A stretch of 64,000 bases of DNA from Paenibacillus barcinonensis (GCF_003217495.1 NZ_QJSW01000002.1:172296-236295); one strand, 5' to 3'; positions 25,933 to 36,410 are shown, counted from the stretch's first letter. Notes: generated from the letters alone by a model not told the origin. A program made the numbers and translations.

Positions 25933-28900
25933 TTACGTAAACAGCCATATTCGCTTGCCGATTACACACATTTTAGGCCTTGATTTCCATACTTCAAGTA
26001 AACATTTAATCAGTGCTTCTACGCACTGATCTCCGCCACCACCTTCACAGTAAGGAATGACATAAACATCATCGCATATCCAGTTGGTCAGCTCCATCCA
26101 GTCCAGATTGGCATACTCGTAGCTGCGTGTCCCTTCTTCCTGCATGGAAGTAAACACCCATTTGAATTCATGCTTACCTTTGGGTACCGGATGTGAGAAG
26201 TTATAATACCCACCCTCCTTAGTGAAAGTTTGGATTAAGTTATTGTCGATGAAGAAATCAAGCTGACAATCAAAAGGCACAGGAACCCATACCCACCGTT
26301 CATACGCTTTGAAGTCCTGCAGCCGGAAGGTAGTCAGATATGGCTTGCCAGTCACTTCGCTAATCTTTCCTTGCTGATCCGTAGTGATCTCTACTTTATA
26401 TTTACTATACGGTTTGGGTGATAGATCGTTTATTTCAAAACCACGAAAACCATGGCCATAATACTTTTCATCTAAAAACACTTTTCCATCTTCTCGGATG
26501 ATTTTCACATGCATATTGCTATTATCGCAGCCCCCCATCCAGATCGGTTTGTTATTCCAGACCTCAAAGTGAGTTACTTCAGCCCAAGAAGGTGCAATTT
26601 TGATGATGTCCTCAATATGTAGTTTTCCTCCCCAGATCATGGCACCATCTCCCGGGCATCCTTGTACAAAGCGCACTTGAACTTCATACTTTCGCTTCTC
26701 ATCTGAGGTATTTTCCACTTCGATTGTAATCATCTGGTCCTCTTGATTCGTCACATCTCGAGAGTGTAGCAATCGCCCTTCTTCATAGGTATCAATAACT
26801 ATCTTCGTTCCTGAACATGCCCTGTTTGTATTCTTATATAATCGAATAACGTCGAGCCAAGCATGACTTCCACCATCTGGTGCTGTTGTGTCTGGTGGCG
26901 TCCAAGGCTCTGGCCCCGGGTGAGGGGAATTGCCTTCCGGGAACATGTTTCCATTAGCATCAGTACAGTAATTAGGCCAGCTCTCGTAAAAACTCCCCTC
27001 ACTCAATGTAAAACCACCTGCACCAAGACCAGTCGCGCTTGTTGAGGTTTTATCTTTATGGAGTGTGTACACTACTTTATATTTGTGCTCCGGGATTAAT
27101 GAAGAAGGACTGCTAATATATTCGCTAACTTTTTGACCATTTTTAACTTTTATTTGTATGGGATCGAACTTTCTGTTTGCTGTTAAATCATACCACTGCA
27201 CATTCACATAAGTCGTTTGATCAGAAGAAACTGGGTTAAGAAGCTTATTTTGATTGACACCATCCGGATCATCCGTCTTTACCGTAAGGCCTTTGACGGC
27301 TGCATAATAGTAATTACTTTTTTTCCCCCGTTCATATCCATTAATAGTATCAGTAAGACCTATAATCAATGTGTATTGCCCTGGTTTATCTACTGTTATT
27401 GTTTTAGAATACTTTTCTGCTTTAGTCCAATGTGTTGTACCAAGTTGCTTGCTGTTATATCCCTCGTTGTCTCCAACATTTATGGTCCGATCAAGAAATG
27501 TTACTGCTTTATCAGTATTATTTTTAGGGTGATATGCTATTCTAAATCTTCCAGCAAGTGTACCTTCAGTCAAATGACATAAGTATTTAAGATCAATATC
27601 GAATGATTCAACACAATAGAAATCAAAAATTATCTTTTTGGTATCTGAGCCAAACAAACTATATTCAGGACTTTGAGGGTTGTTTCCAGAAACATCCAAA
27701 GAATAATAGTCTAATGTACCATTTGATTTGGAAATAGTCTCAGCGCCTATATATTGAGCACTTTTATTATTTAGCGTCCTCTTTACAAGCACCCTCTTTT
27801 TGGTCACTGGATAGACTGTCAACAACTCAGAATAATGTAAATCTCCAATTTTAGGGGCTGTAAATGTACGAACAATTGTCGAGCTTTGCTTTGTAGTACC
27901 CACTTCGTCCGAAGAAATAAAATCACCTTTATTGGTTGCATCAAACTTAGCAGCTCGTGGCGAATGTCCACCATATAATTTTTGTGCGTATTGGATGTTA
28001 TCTGTTTTTGACCCCCAGGTATAACACTTCACTCCGTATGGATCTGTCGTTGCCCCACCTTGCTGATCACTTCCCGTACCTGTTCCACTGGAAGTTCCCG
28101 AACCGTTTCCAGAACCACCCTCTTCGTTATCTGGCGTATATTTTTTACCATCCCGGTATCTCCAGCGAAATTGATGGTTACCTGGTGGCAGAGGATACAT
28201 ACAATTGGTCCCTTCCAAGTCATTTGACTGGCTTCCAGTCCAAACCGAGATACCATCGATTTGAAGTTCAAGTTTTTCCCCTGGATCAAATTGCCCTCCA
28301 TATTGCCAACAGATGTAACCCGAATTGTCCAAGTGAGCTTCGAAATCACATATAAAATCCTGATCATGTCCCTGTGCCCACATGACTCCATCACCGTTCA
28401 CAATTTTTTTCCAAACCCAATTTCCAGAGAATCTTAATGATTCATGATATTGCCCTTCATCATTAAACAATTCTTCAAAAACCTTAAAATCTCTTGTGAC
28501 CCCTGTGACCGGATTGTACGATGAATCCATCGCTGGGTAGATACGCATATGTTCTTGAATGCTAAATTTAGCACCGGGATTTAATTCTGCATTATATCGA
28601 ATCGTATCCCCATTTCTTTCAGTTCTAGCACCTGCATCTGTTACATCCCATCCGCGTGTCACATCAACGTACGAACCTAACCTTGTTGTGGAACGATATG
28701 TATTTCCTGTATTGTTTCCATAGGTAAATAGTTTTTCCAAATTATCAATAAAAGGCTGTTCAGTGTAATAATCTCGAATATAAAATTGGATGATATTTAA
28801 ACCTTCCTCTAAAGGAATTCGTATCTGCTCCCCCTGGCTATGCATCGTTGAATAGTATTCAAGCATGCCATTTACAGTCACCTCGAACGATTCCGTAGCT

Positions 28901-30558
28901 CGTAATTGGTGAGAATAACTAAACAAAAACCAACCCTCATCTTGCAAGTTCACTTCAGTTTGAGCAATCATATTCCCTTCTAGAGGTTCATCCAGCCTTA
29001 ATACATTCCCTGATTTTACCCATGATGGACTGCCTGACATCTGCCATTGATAATTCCCAAGGCCCCGGCCATGGAGAGATTCTTTCCAATGATCAATCTC
29101 GTACGATGGACATACAACTTCAACTACTCCTTTTAGATCCACAGTGGTATCAGGGCCCGCTACAATTTCATATTCAATTTTGGCTTGATTGGTAGTTGTT
29201 TCGGAATATTCCTCATTGAGATTCCACTCTACACCGTGAACAGACTGAGCCTGACTATTATGACTGCTTTCTCCATGTTGAGTTCTGGATTTAAAAATAT
29301 CATCAAAGAACAAATCATAATCTTTAATTGGATAAGATTCTTTGTCTATTCCCATGTAGTAAGCAAAAGAAACTGTAGCATCACATTCATTATCCAAATT
29401 CATTTTCATCGTCTTACTTCGCTCTTCATCTGTAATGAACTGAGCTTGAAAGTGGGCTTGTGCAATACTTTGTGATGATTTTACAACCCAATCACTGTCC
29501 CACTGCTCGCCATCCAGATCACGATCCAAAGGAGCAGGCGGCTTACGTGTATCCACAATTTCAACCACTTCAATATCCTTAATATAAATCCCATTGTTCT
29601 GCCACACTTCAGGCCGCATTTTGCGAATTAACCAGTCGAATTTGTACATTTGCCCCGGCTGTAATGTGAACGCTGCTTCCTGCCAGCTCGTATTTTCGCT
29701 CCATTCGCCACCAACCTGTTGCCCGTTAATATAGAACAACATGCCATTACCACGTTTAGCACTGACCATGTATTTAAACCGAATCTGACCATACCGTTTA
29801 ACACGCCAGTTAAATGTGATCTTCGATGAATTGCCAATCTGCAGCAGGCCCAGATTAAGCTTCAATATCATTTCTGATCCAGACTGTTCATTTTTGCCTA
29901 CAGAGTGCACAGTGCCCCATTCCTGATCCTCGGTCGATGAAACATATCTGAAGAAATCCGGAAATTTATTTGAAAATGGAACATCCTTTTTCATGGAGAA
30001 CAAAGGAATTTCGTACACTTTGGCATCAAAATGATTGAAATAATTACCGCTAAAATGATGATAATACGGCGCAGGGCAGACCGGTAAAGAAACCCCATGA
30101 TGGCTGCCGCCAGGCTTCTGGGCATTTTCCAGAATCTTGTGAATACAGTCTTTAATCATCTGCAATACACGCTGATACTGTGTTTTATCGGGCGGTTGCT
30201 GCTGTTCTACCCACCACTCGATTCGCCGGTACATATTCCATAACGCCTCACGACATCGTACACTTGCATACCATGTTTTATCCTTTAAATACTGCTCAAT
30301 CATCTGATCAATGCTGTTCTCCAGCGCATCCAGCTGAACCGTTTGCCATCGCCCAATCTGGCCATAGCCTGGGTCTCCTAAAATGGGATTATTTTCTTCT
30401 CCATATCGATCCGTTTCACTTCTGGGTGCATTGGGACTCTGTGGCAGATGAGCAGGATGATTAGGATTACCCGGACTCTTATCCGCAACCTTTGCTCGCA
30501 TATTAGCAAATAGTACACCTTTTTGTGATTTGGAGAACAAACCAAATGTATGTCCCAC
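25933..30558 (-). CDS. Giant tail-associated multidomain beta protein (about 1541 aa)
   Basis: I start it at the GTG at 30558, 8 nt after GGGAGG; an in-frame GTG at 30567 lies within that ribosome site. After a helical N terminus come many beta-sandwich modules similar to carbohydrate-binding domains: recurring patterns such as FEVTVNGMLEYY...IPLEEGLNIIQFYIRD, LELQIDGISVWTG...LPPGNHQFRWRYRDG and CQLDFFIDNNLIQTF...VPKGKHEFKWVF. A Gly/Ser-rich linker stands near residue 835. Likely a large adhesin or fibre of the tail tip. First gene of a two-gene operon after the promoter at 30581. Confidence 0.65.
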   Translation of the reverse strand: MGHTFGLFSKSQKGVLFANMRAKVADKSPGNPNHPAHLPQSPNAPRSETDRYGEENNPILGDPGYGQIGRWQTVQLDALENSIDQMIEQYLKDKTWYASVRCREALWNMYRRIEWWVEQQQPPDKTQYQRVLQMIKDCIHKILENAQKPGGSHHGVSLPVCPAPYYHHFSGNYFNHFDAKVYEIPLFSMKKDVPFSNKFPDFFRYVSSTEDQEWGTVHSVGKNEQSGSEMILKLNLGLLQIGNSSKITFNWRVKRYGQIRFKYMVSAKRGNGMLFYINGQQVGGEWSENTSWQEAAFTLQPGQMYKFDWLIRKMRPEVWQNNGIYIKDIEVVEIVDTRKPPAPLDRDLDGEQWDSDWVVKSSQSIAQAHFQAQFITDEERSKTMKMNLDNECDATVSFAYYMGIDKESYPIKDYDLFFDDIFKSRTQHGESSHNSQAQSVHGVEWNLNEEYSETTTNQAKIEYEIVAGPDTTVDLKGVVEVVCPSYEIDHWKESLHGRGLGNYQWQMSGSPSWVKSGNVLRLDEPLEGNMIAQTEVNLQDEGWFLFSYSHQLRATESFEVTVNGMLEYYSTMHSQGEQIRIPLEEGLNIIQFYIRDYYTEQPFIDNLEKLFTYGNNTGNTYRSTTRLGSYVDVTRGWDVTDAGARTERNGDTIRYNAELNPGAKFSIQEHMRIYPAMDSSYNPVTGVTRDFKVFEELFNDEGQYHESLRFSGNWVWKKIVNGDGVMWAQGHDQDFICDFEAHLDNSGYICWQYGGQFDPGEKLELQIDGISVWTGSQSNDLEGTNCMYPLPPGNHQFRWRYRDGKKYTPDNEEGGSGNGSGTSSGTGTGSDQQGGATTDPYGVKCYTWGSKTDNIQYAQKLYGGHSPRAAKFDATNKGDFISSDEVGTTKQSSTIVRTFTAPKIGDLHYSELLTVYPVTKKRVLVKRTLNNKSAQYIGAETISKSNGTLDYYSLDVSGNNPQSPEYSLFGSDTKKIIFDFYCVESFDIDLKYLCHLTEGTLAGRFRIAYHPKNNTDKAVTFLDRTINVGDNEGYNSKQLGTTHWTKAEKYSKTITVDKPGQYTLIIGLTDTINGYERGKKSNYYYAAVKGLTVKTDDPDGVNQNKLLNPVSSDQTTYVNVQWYDLTANRKFDPIQIKVKNGQKVSEYISSPSSLIPEHKYKVVYTLHKDKTSTSATGLGAGGFTLSEGSFYESWPNYCTDANGNMFPEGNSPHPGPEPWTPPDTTAPDGGSHAWLDVIRLYKNTNRACSGTKIVIDTYEEGRLLHSRDVTNQEDQMITIEVENTSDEKRKYEVQVRFVQGCPGDGAMIWGGKLHIEDIIKIAPSWAEVTHFEVWNNKPIWMGGCDNSNMHVKIIREDGKVFLDEKYYGHGFRGFEINDLSPKPYSKYKVEITTDQQGKISEVTGKPYLTTFRLQDFKAYERWVWVPVPFDCQLDFFIDNNLIQTFTKEGGYYNFSHPVPKGKHEFKWVFTSMQEEGTRSYEYANLDWMELTNWICDDVYVIPYCEGGGGDQCVEALIKCLLEVWKSRPKMCVIGKRIWLFT

Positions 30559-30580
30559 TCCAATCACCTCCCAATTACGC

Positions 30581-30608
30581 TATACGAAAAAAGGAGCACC
30601 GAGTTAAT
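30581..30608 (-). promoter_or_regulatory. Element-type promoter ATTAAC-N16-CGTATA, -35 inside terminator loop
   Basis: -35 ATTAAC (30603-30608), 16 bp, -10 CGTATAG (30580-30586). The -35 coincides with the loop of the terminator at 30596-30614 and with the stop codon of the giant gene upstream. Confidence 0.75.
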
Positions 30609-30614
30609 CGGTGC
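30587..30614 (-). terminator. Terminator after the 1901-aa gene
   Basis: GCACCGA-TTAAC-TCGGTGC then CCTTTTTT on the minus strand. It contains the stop codon of the 30604 gene and overlaps the next promoter. Confidence 0.85.
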
Positions 30615-33600
30615 CCGTTAAATCATATTGTAATTTTGAATCCGTATAAATTTGCAGCCGGTTCTCCATTACTGATACCGATAACATATACCACTTCCCT
30701 TTTTCCCATTTAAAGGGCTGCATCGGAGATCCTACAGGCCGCACATTCCCTGCAACAACTTGATATAATTGCATGGGCGACCTCATATCCAAGTTATTCT
30801 CGCGATCTCCTCCATGTATCATAAACATCCAGTAGTTCTGATCATCAAGATATTTGAATAAGATACCAGCACCCTTGTCATCTGCATCGGAATCTACTTT
30901 GAAATTGACTGAGAATTTATAAGTGTCAGCCAGAAAATTGTTGCGATACCATCCACTCATTTCCGCTGTCTCATTCTTAGAGTAAAATTTCCCGAGAAGT
31001 TCATCTCGATCCCATATTCCTTTGCCAAATGATTTCCACTCATCGGTTTGAGATAGTTCCAAGGCATCCATATCTCTGGAGTATGGATAGTATACATTAA
31101 AGGGATCATGTGGATCATACTCTTCAGGTACACCCATGCCCCCTTCCCAATCCTCAGGATTCATTCCTCGCTCAAGCAGATCATCCGAATAATCAAACAT
31201 GAGTCCTTGTGCCATCGTATCCATTATAGGGAGATATGCATCCTCTGATTCCTGATGAGCAAATAAATGTTCTGTCACCTTAAAGCTATCATTCGGCTCC
31301 GTTTTTGCAAGATGATAATATTCCATGAGATGCGCTGTTCTTTCCGGAAGAAATGCGTACAGCTCCTGCAGATATTCTGATCTTTTTTCTGGCCTCTCGG
31401 CAAAAATGAAACCGGTAATAATCTGGGCGCACCGTTCTTCGAATGAAGCCACCAATGATTCTGGCTCTTCAATCTCGGATAGTCTTGCATTAGCTAGACC
31501 GAAACGCGTTTCTTGTTCGATACTAGACACGCGTTCTTCGGTTATCGCTTCACTCGTCATTTCATGAAGTCTACCCGAATCTGACAATTTACTGCCAAAT
31601 GTCTCTCCATCTTTAACAATATAACTTTGGTATGGAGCATTATCGGCGTAACTTGTTTCTTCATCAGAAGAGTCGGATAACCTTTCACTTCTCATTGCAA
31701 ATAATCCATCGTATCCTTGACTTCTGCGCTCTACTCCCTCTCCGTTGAAGAGCTTATGTGAATATGCATAACGATCCATTTTCCCTGCAATGATCTGTTC
31801 CAGTTCTAAGGTCACTTTTCTAGGTACAGCCATTCCCTCGTGCAGTTGATGATTATCCGCATAATAACTCATTCTTGAACCCGTAACCAAGTTGCGATCA
31901 AGATGAGCTTCACGCTTCTCATTATCGCCAGTCACAATATGTATCACGTCGAATTGTTTGTACTGGAATCCAACAAGATCCGTACTCACTCTTGAGCCCT
32001 TACTTTCCTTATAGCTATCTAAAATAATGTTAATACTTTCTCCTTCAAGGAGCTTCATAGAGCCGCTGGTCATCTCGTGGGTATGAGCACTTCTCACACT
32101 TTTACTTGCGTAAAGTTTATCCATGAGATCCATCGACTTGAGCTCTTTGCTCAGATCCAGTATTTCAGTTATAACGGAACCTTTATTATTTTTTAAGCCA
32201 GCAAGATTTTCTTCCCAATAACCATATTGCGGTTTGTCAGCGAACCAGATTTCTTCCACTTTACCCTCTTGGGGCTTTTCCGAAAATAAAACTTCCTGCG
32301 TTTTTCCGTACTTCAGGTTAGTACCACCGACAAGTTCGATGGGTATATCTCCGTAATGAAGTCCAGTACCACCAATAGATTCAACTGGAATGTCACCATA
32401 TTTCAGGTTAGTTCCACCGAGCGGCAGAATTAGATCAAGATTACCGTATTGAGGTTTGTCAGCAAGAAGTTGTTCCTCGAGTTGAACCGTTTTCTCCTTC
32501 TCACTCTCTGTCGTCTCTTCATTGAATGCTGTTCTTGTTTCTTTAGACCCTGTAAGTAACGATTCTTCCAACTCTACTGCCTTGTTATTTTTCATTGCAT
32601 TTTCAATGGGTTCAACGAAATGAGTTTCTCTAATTTCATGATCTGCTAACCCGTATTCTTCATGCATCTGACCAAGGCGAAGCTTCACAACTTCCGTCTC
32701 CATTTCGTGTATCCAAGCCTCTTTGCTTACTTTTATGAAAAGAAGCTCTTCAGACAGATCAGACGATAACTCCATGTTCTTCGCGATGAACTGACTGTTC
32801 ATTTCCCCATCATATGAGCTTGGCAGCGCTACTAACATCTCCATCATATTTGCATGTTGCAGAAATAATGCCCCAGCACTAAACTCATCTTGTAACAAAC
32901 CTGCCTCGCTATGCTTCACTGTTTCGAATAACGAGATACCCATATCAGATTGCAGTACTTGTCGTTCTCCCGTTTCAAATGTAATATCAAATAAGGCATC
33001 TTTTGATTCATTAAAACTTAGGAAATATTCCACATCAGAGATGCCTTCTCTTGAAATAGAGTTACCTATAGAGTAATCATAATCGAGAACTGACGATCTC
33101 CATATCTCCGTACCTAACGGTTGTTCTAAAATCGTAATACCTTGCTCATGTTGAAGTGTACCTGCTGTATAGACATTGTTAAGGTACAACTGTCTAATGT
33201 TTGCTGCACCTGTAGCGTATTCCCGATAAATTACAGTTTCTCGGTCCTGATTCGAACCCAGCCAGTCCGTATTCTGCAAATATGCTTCAGAAAGGTTGGA
33301 TTCTCCTGTTAGAGAATCTTCATGGAGCATCATCTGTCGCAATTCCAAACGACCTGGATTGTGTGCTTCAAGTACAATCCCAGATCGATCACGATCCACT
33401 TTACCCATGTTCAACTCAATCATACGATCACTATTACGGCTTCGAACATTCCCTGCGATTTCTTCACTAAGTCGTTCTCCATTATGATCGAGTCGCTGAC
33501 CCGCAATTAATTCAGGCTCAGGTAAACCTTTCCTCTGAACATGACCTGTCTCATACGCAGGGTCATCCGGGAACTGGCCCACACCCGGAATCAAATATCC

Positions 33601-36309
33601 AAGCGGATCATCTGTCTCAATGGTAATCGGTCGTGTATTGTAATCTGCTCCATACGTGACCTCAGTAATTTCACCGTCCAGATTTTCTTTTACTTTAGTT
33701 CCTTCGAAATGATCTGTCTCCTTGGTAGCTCGATACTTCTCTACTTCTGCATAGGCGCTACTACTCTCATGGGACGAATCAGACATTTTTTTGGATGCCT
33801 CAGAGGTTACAGTATCTATATGGCTTTGATACGTATTTTTCATGCCCTCCAAATTAAAGGAAAGTAGTTCTGACTGATGATCACTTTTGTTAGCAATTAG
33901 AAAGCCACACTCTATCAGCGCATCGATACGCTGCTGAATATCTGCCAGGTATTGCTCATTAATATACAGAGCATGATGTGGATCATGAACAGCCTCTAAT
34001 AGCATTTCCAGCAATACCGCTGGAGTATTGTTCATAATCTCTCCTACAATGAGCTCTTCATCAAGATATCCCGGATACGTTTTATTCCCCAGCCAACCTC
34101 CTCCAATGAACTTATCGAGAAGCTCGTCTCTAATTATTGCCGTACGTGCCTGCCCACGTATGGATTGAAGGACGGATTCCCTATTCATTTTCATAGTAGT
34201 TCGACTAAATTTAACCGGTTGATCAGTAAGAAACATATTCTTTTGTTGATTATTTTTATTATAACTGTTTAATATTTGGATCAAGGTATGTCTGGTTTGT
34301 TCTTTGTTGCCCGTAACTGCCACAGCCTCAGGCAGCCACAGTTCTTGCAAAGATTTACGTTCAGCTTCTGTGACTTCAAGCAACTGACTCTCAAATGATT
34401 TTTTTCGCTCTGCCTTTTCCTCGGATTCAGGAAGATAAAGCTCCCTGCCGCCTGTCTGTCCAATATAAAATTTTTCATTAACATAAGTGTCAAACTCACT
34501 TTTTCTTTCGCCTTTAGCGCTATCGCGAAGTAACTCCAGAGCCTTCGAAACCAAACGGTTTCCTATTTCAGCATCTCTTCTTACATCTGCTTCCCTTTTA
34601 TATACACGTTTACTTTCGTGCAAGTTTCTAAATACAAATCCATACTCTATATGCTCACGGTAGGCCTGTTCCACTTGATCATCAATTAAACTGTGAACTA
34701 CAAAAATACGTTTAGCTTCCAGTAGTTCATCATTCACGTGCAGCTGCTCCATAAAAATTCGCTGAGCTGTGGTTAAACCATTCACATTGACCATATCGGC
34801 TGTTTGACTGCGAACAGATCCAAAAAAATGACGTTCCACTTCCGTTATTACTGATATCTCTCTCGAGGTATCAATAATTCCTGATTGCGTTAATGTGGGA
34901 TGATTGTCTGTAATTCTGTTAGCTTGGTGCCAAGACGTTTCACTGGCATAAAAGACCGAACCATTTCGCCCGTAGTCCCTGCTGCTTTTTCTTAAATTAT
35001 GGCTTAAATAAGTGTTCGTCATGACTTCCCGTTTCCCCCGAAAATCGGCATGAAGAACCGTCGGGTACTGACGATCTTTTAATTTGGCTAGCACATTCTC
35101 ATGCAGTACTGCTCCCTGCTCAATAGAACGTTTAGCTTGATTCAGATGTGAAAAAAATATATTCTCCTTGATTTCTCTCATAGCTTGCGAAACATGGGGA
35201 CTGGTTGTCGCATGAAATGTTTTTTCCCGTATGCTAGAGCCTAACGTTTGCAAGAGTTCAACCTGCGCTGCCTCATATTCTCGATGTGCTGAGGGCAACG
35301 TCGAATCAATGTGAAGATATTTAATTTCCTGAAAGAGACGATTCACTGCTATGGATACATCAGGTGGAATAACGATTTCCTTGTCTGAATTCACCCTTTT
35401 AGCGTTGATTAGATTGCTATGCGTGTATGTATCTTTTTCTTGCTCCCTGAAACCTAGTAAGTTCTCATATATGAGCTTTACCTCTTGTTGACTTATCTTC
35501 TGAGACTGAACACTCTGCACTAGTTCTGTGTCTCTGAATTGATTTTGGATTGCCTCGAGTAAATATGGATTCTCCGTCTGGCGTCCTATTATTTTGTTTA
35601 CAGTATGGTAAACCTCTGTTACTTCCATATCGGGATAAGCTTGCCGGACAGCATCTATCCATTGCTCGATTATCAGTTCAGATTGGATATCATGCTCTGC
35701 GCCAATCGCATAATCAGCAATCATGCCGAATTCACTAACTTTGAAGCTGATCTTACTAGGCTCCAATTTATCCAGATTGTTTACAAAGTTGCGAGTCAGT
35801 CCTAATTTCCTAAAAATTCTCAGTTCTTTATCGTTATCTACTCGCCAGCCTTCCGTCATCTCATCGTGGACAATGGAGTCTTTCCGTTCGTTAAACCGGT
35901 CACCTTGAGATGGATTATCCATCTCAAGGGCTTTAATTAAAGCAGAACGCTCCATATCCAACGAAAAATCCATAACGGTACCTTGCTTGATAGCCGAGTT
36001 TGATCCCTCCAATGAATGGTTCACGATCTCTGCTTTATCAGAATGTGATTCGCCCAAAACGATAAAACGTTCTTCACCTTCCAGATCTTTTCGGATAGCT
36101 TCCACCAAATCCTGATTAAACCCGTTTGAAATAGAGCGAGCCATATAAAAATCAAGCATGAGCACGCTCGGGTAACGACTATAGGGCATATATATAAATC
36201 GATAATCCTCCGGTCTGCTACCTGTAGTTCCAACAGTGAACAAGTAACCGAACTGAGTGGTCGTATAATCGATGACAGTAAAATTGAATTGGTTGACTAC
36301 TTGACTCAC
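30604..36309 (-). CDS. Giant repetitive tail-associated protein (1901 aa) with lectin-like C terminus
   Basis: The longest protein in the window. GTG start at 36309, 7 nt after AAGGAGG. Most of it is Glu/Ser/Leu/Arg-rich with short irregular recurring units; near 32214-32470 three GGT.L.YGDIP units and three copies of a KPQ.G unit stand in a row. The last 170 residues (SGWYRNNFLADTYKFSVNFKV...WEKGKWYMLSVSVMENRLQIYTD) look like a LamG/DUF1080-type lectin domain. The single gene is flanked by its own promoter (36382) and terminator. Function unknown; a very long filament or shaft ending in a glycan-binding head is a reasonable guess. Confidence 0.65.
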   Translation of the reverse strand: MSQVVNQFNFTVIDYTTTQFGYLFTVGTTGSRPEDYRFIYMPYSRYPSVLMLDFYMARSISNGFNQDLVEAIRKDLEGEERFIVLGESHSDKAEIVNHSLEGSNSAIKQGTVMDFSLDMERSALIKALEMDNPSQGDRFNERKDSIVHDEMTEGWRVDNDKELRIFRKLGLTRNFVNNLDKLEPSKISFKVSEFGMIADYAIGAEHDIQSELIIEQWIDAVRQAYPDMEVTEVYHTVNKIIGRQTENPYLLEAIQNQFRDTELVQSVQSQKISQQEVKLIYENLLGFREQEKDTYTHSNLINAKRVNSDKEIVIPPDVSIAVNRLFQEIKYLHIDSTLPSAHREYEAAQVELLQTLGSSIREKTFHATTSPHVSQAMREIKENIFFSHLNQAKRSIEQGAVLHENVLAKLKDRQYPTVLHADFRGKREVMTNTYLSHNLRKSSRDYGRNGSVFYASETSWHQANRITDNHPTLTQSGIIDTSREISVITEVERHFFGSVRSQTADMVNVNGLTTAQRIFMEQLHVNDELLEAKRIFVVHSLIDDQVEQAYREHIEYGFVFRNLHESKRVYKREADVRRDAEIGNRLVSKALELLRDSAKGERKSEFDTYVNEKFYIGQTGGRELYLPESEEKAERKKSFESQLLEVTEAERKSLQELWLPEAVAVTGNKEQTRHTLIQILNSYNKNNQQKNMFLTDQPVKFSRTTMKMNRESVLQSIRGQARTAIIRDELLDKFIGGGWLGNKTYPGYLDEELIVGEIMNNTPAVLLEMLLEAVHDPHHALYINEQYLADIQQRIDALIECGFLIANKSDHQSELLSFNLEGMKNTYQSHIDTVTSEASKKMSDSSHESSSAYAEVEKYRATKETDHFEGTKVKENLDGEITEVTYGADYNTRPITIETDDPLGYLIPGVGQFPDDPAYETGHVQRKGLPEPELIAGQRLDHNGERLSEEIAGNVRSRNSDRMIELNMGKVDRDRSGIVLEAHNPGRLELRQMMLHEDSLTGESNLSEAYLQNTDWLGSNQDRETVIYREYATGAANIRQLYLNNVYTAGTLQHEQGITILEQPLGTEIWRSSVLDYDYSIGNSISREGISDVEYFLSFNESKDALFDITFETGERQVLQSDMGISLFETVKHSEAGLLQDEFSAGALFLQHANMMEMLVALPSSYDGEMNSQFIAKNMELSSDLSEELLFIKVSKEAWIHEMETEVVKLRLGQMHEEYGLADHEIRETHFVEPIENAMKNNKAVELEESLLTGSKETRTAFNEETTESEKEKTVQLEEQLLADKPQYGNLDLILPLGGTNLKYGDIPVESIGGTGLHYGDIPIELVGGTNLKYGKTQEVLFSEKPQEGKVEEIWFADKPQYGYWEENLAGLKNNKGSVITEILDLSKELKSMDLMDKLYASKSVRSAHTHEMTSGSMKLLEGESINIILDSYKESKGSRVSTDLVGFQYKQFDVIHIVTGDNEKREAHLDRNLVTGSRMSYYADNHQLHEGMAVPRKVTLELEQIIAGKMDRYAYSHKLFNGEGVERRSQGYDGLFAMRSERLSDSSDEETSYADNAPYQSYIVKDGETFGSKLSDSGRLHEMTSEAITEERVSSIEQETRFGLANARLSEIEEPESLVASFEERCAQIITGFIFAERPEKRSEYLQELYAFLPERTAHLMEYYHLAKTEPNDSFKVTEHLFAHQESEDAYLPIMDTMAQGLMFDYSDDLLERGMNPEDWEGGMGVPEEYDPHDPFNVYYPYSRDMDALELSQTDEWKSFGKGIWDRDELLGKFYSKNETAEMSGWYRNNFLADTYKFSVNFKVDSDADDKGAGILFKYLDDQNYWMFMIHGGDRENNLDMRSPMQLYQVVAGNVRPVGSPMQPFKWEKGKWYMLSVSVMENRLQIYTDSKLQYDLTGTD

Positions 36310-36327
36310 TTCACGACCTCCTTCCGA

Positions 36328-36371
36328 TAAAAAAAGGGAACCCCCTGAGTGGAGTCTCAGAACGTTCCCTC
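36328..36371 (-). terminator. Strong hairpin in the leader of the 1901-aa gene (terminator or attenuator)
   Basis: Minus strand AGGGAAC...CTGAG...CTCAG...GTTCCCT, then TTTTTTTA. It lies between the promoter at 36382 and the start codon at 36309, so transcripts from that promoter run straight into it. Confidence 0.75.
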
Positions 36372-36381
36372 TTGCTGAATC

Positions 36382-36409
36382 TATACGACACAGCTTACAT
36401 TCAGTTTAA
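36382..36409 (-). promoter_or_regulatory. Element-type promoter (near match) before the 1901-aa gene
   Basis: TTAAAC (36404-36409), 16 bp, CGTATAGA (36382-36387 core). Directly after the stop of the 36411 gene. The -35 reads TTAAAC rather than TTAAC, closer to the SigW form. Confidence 0.6.
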
Positions 36410-36410
36410 T

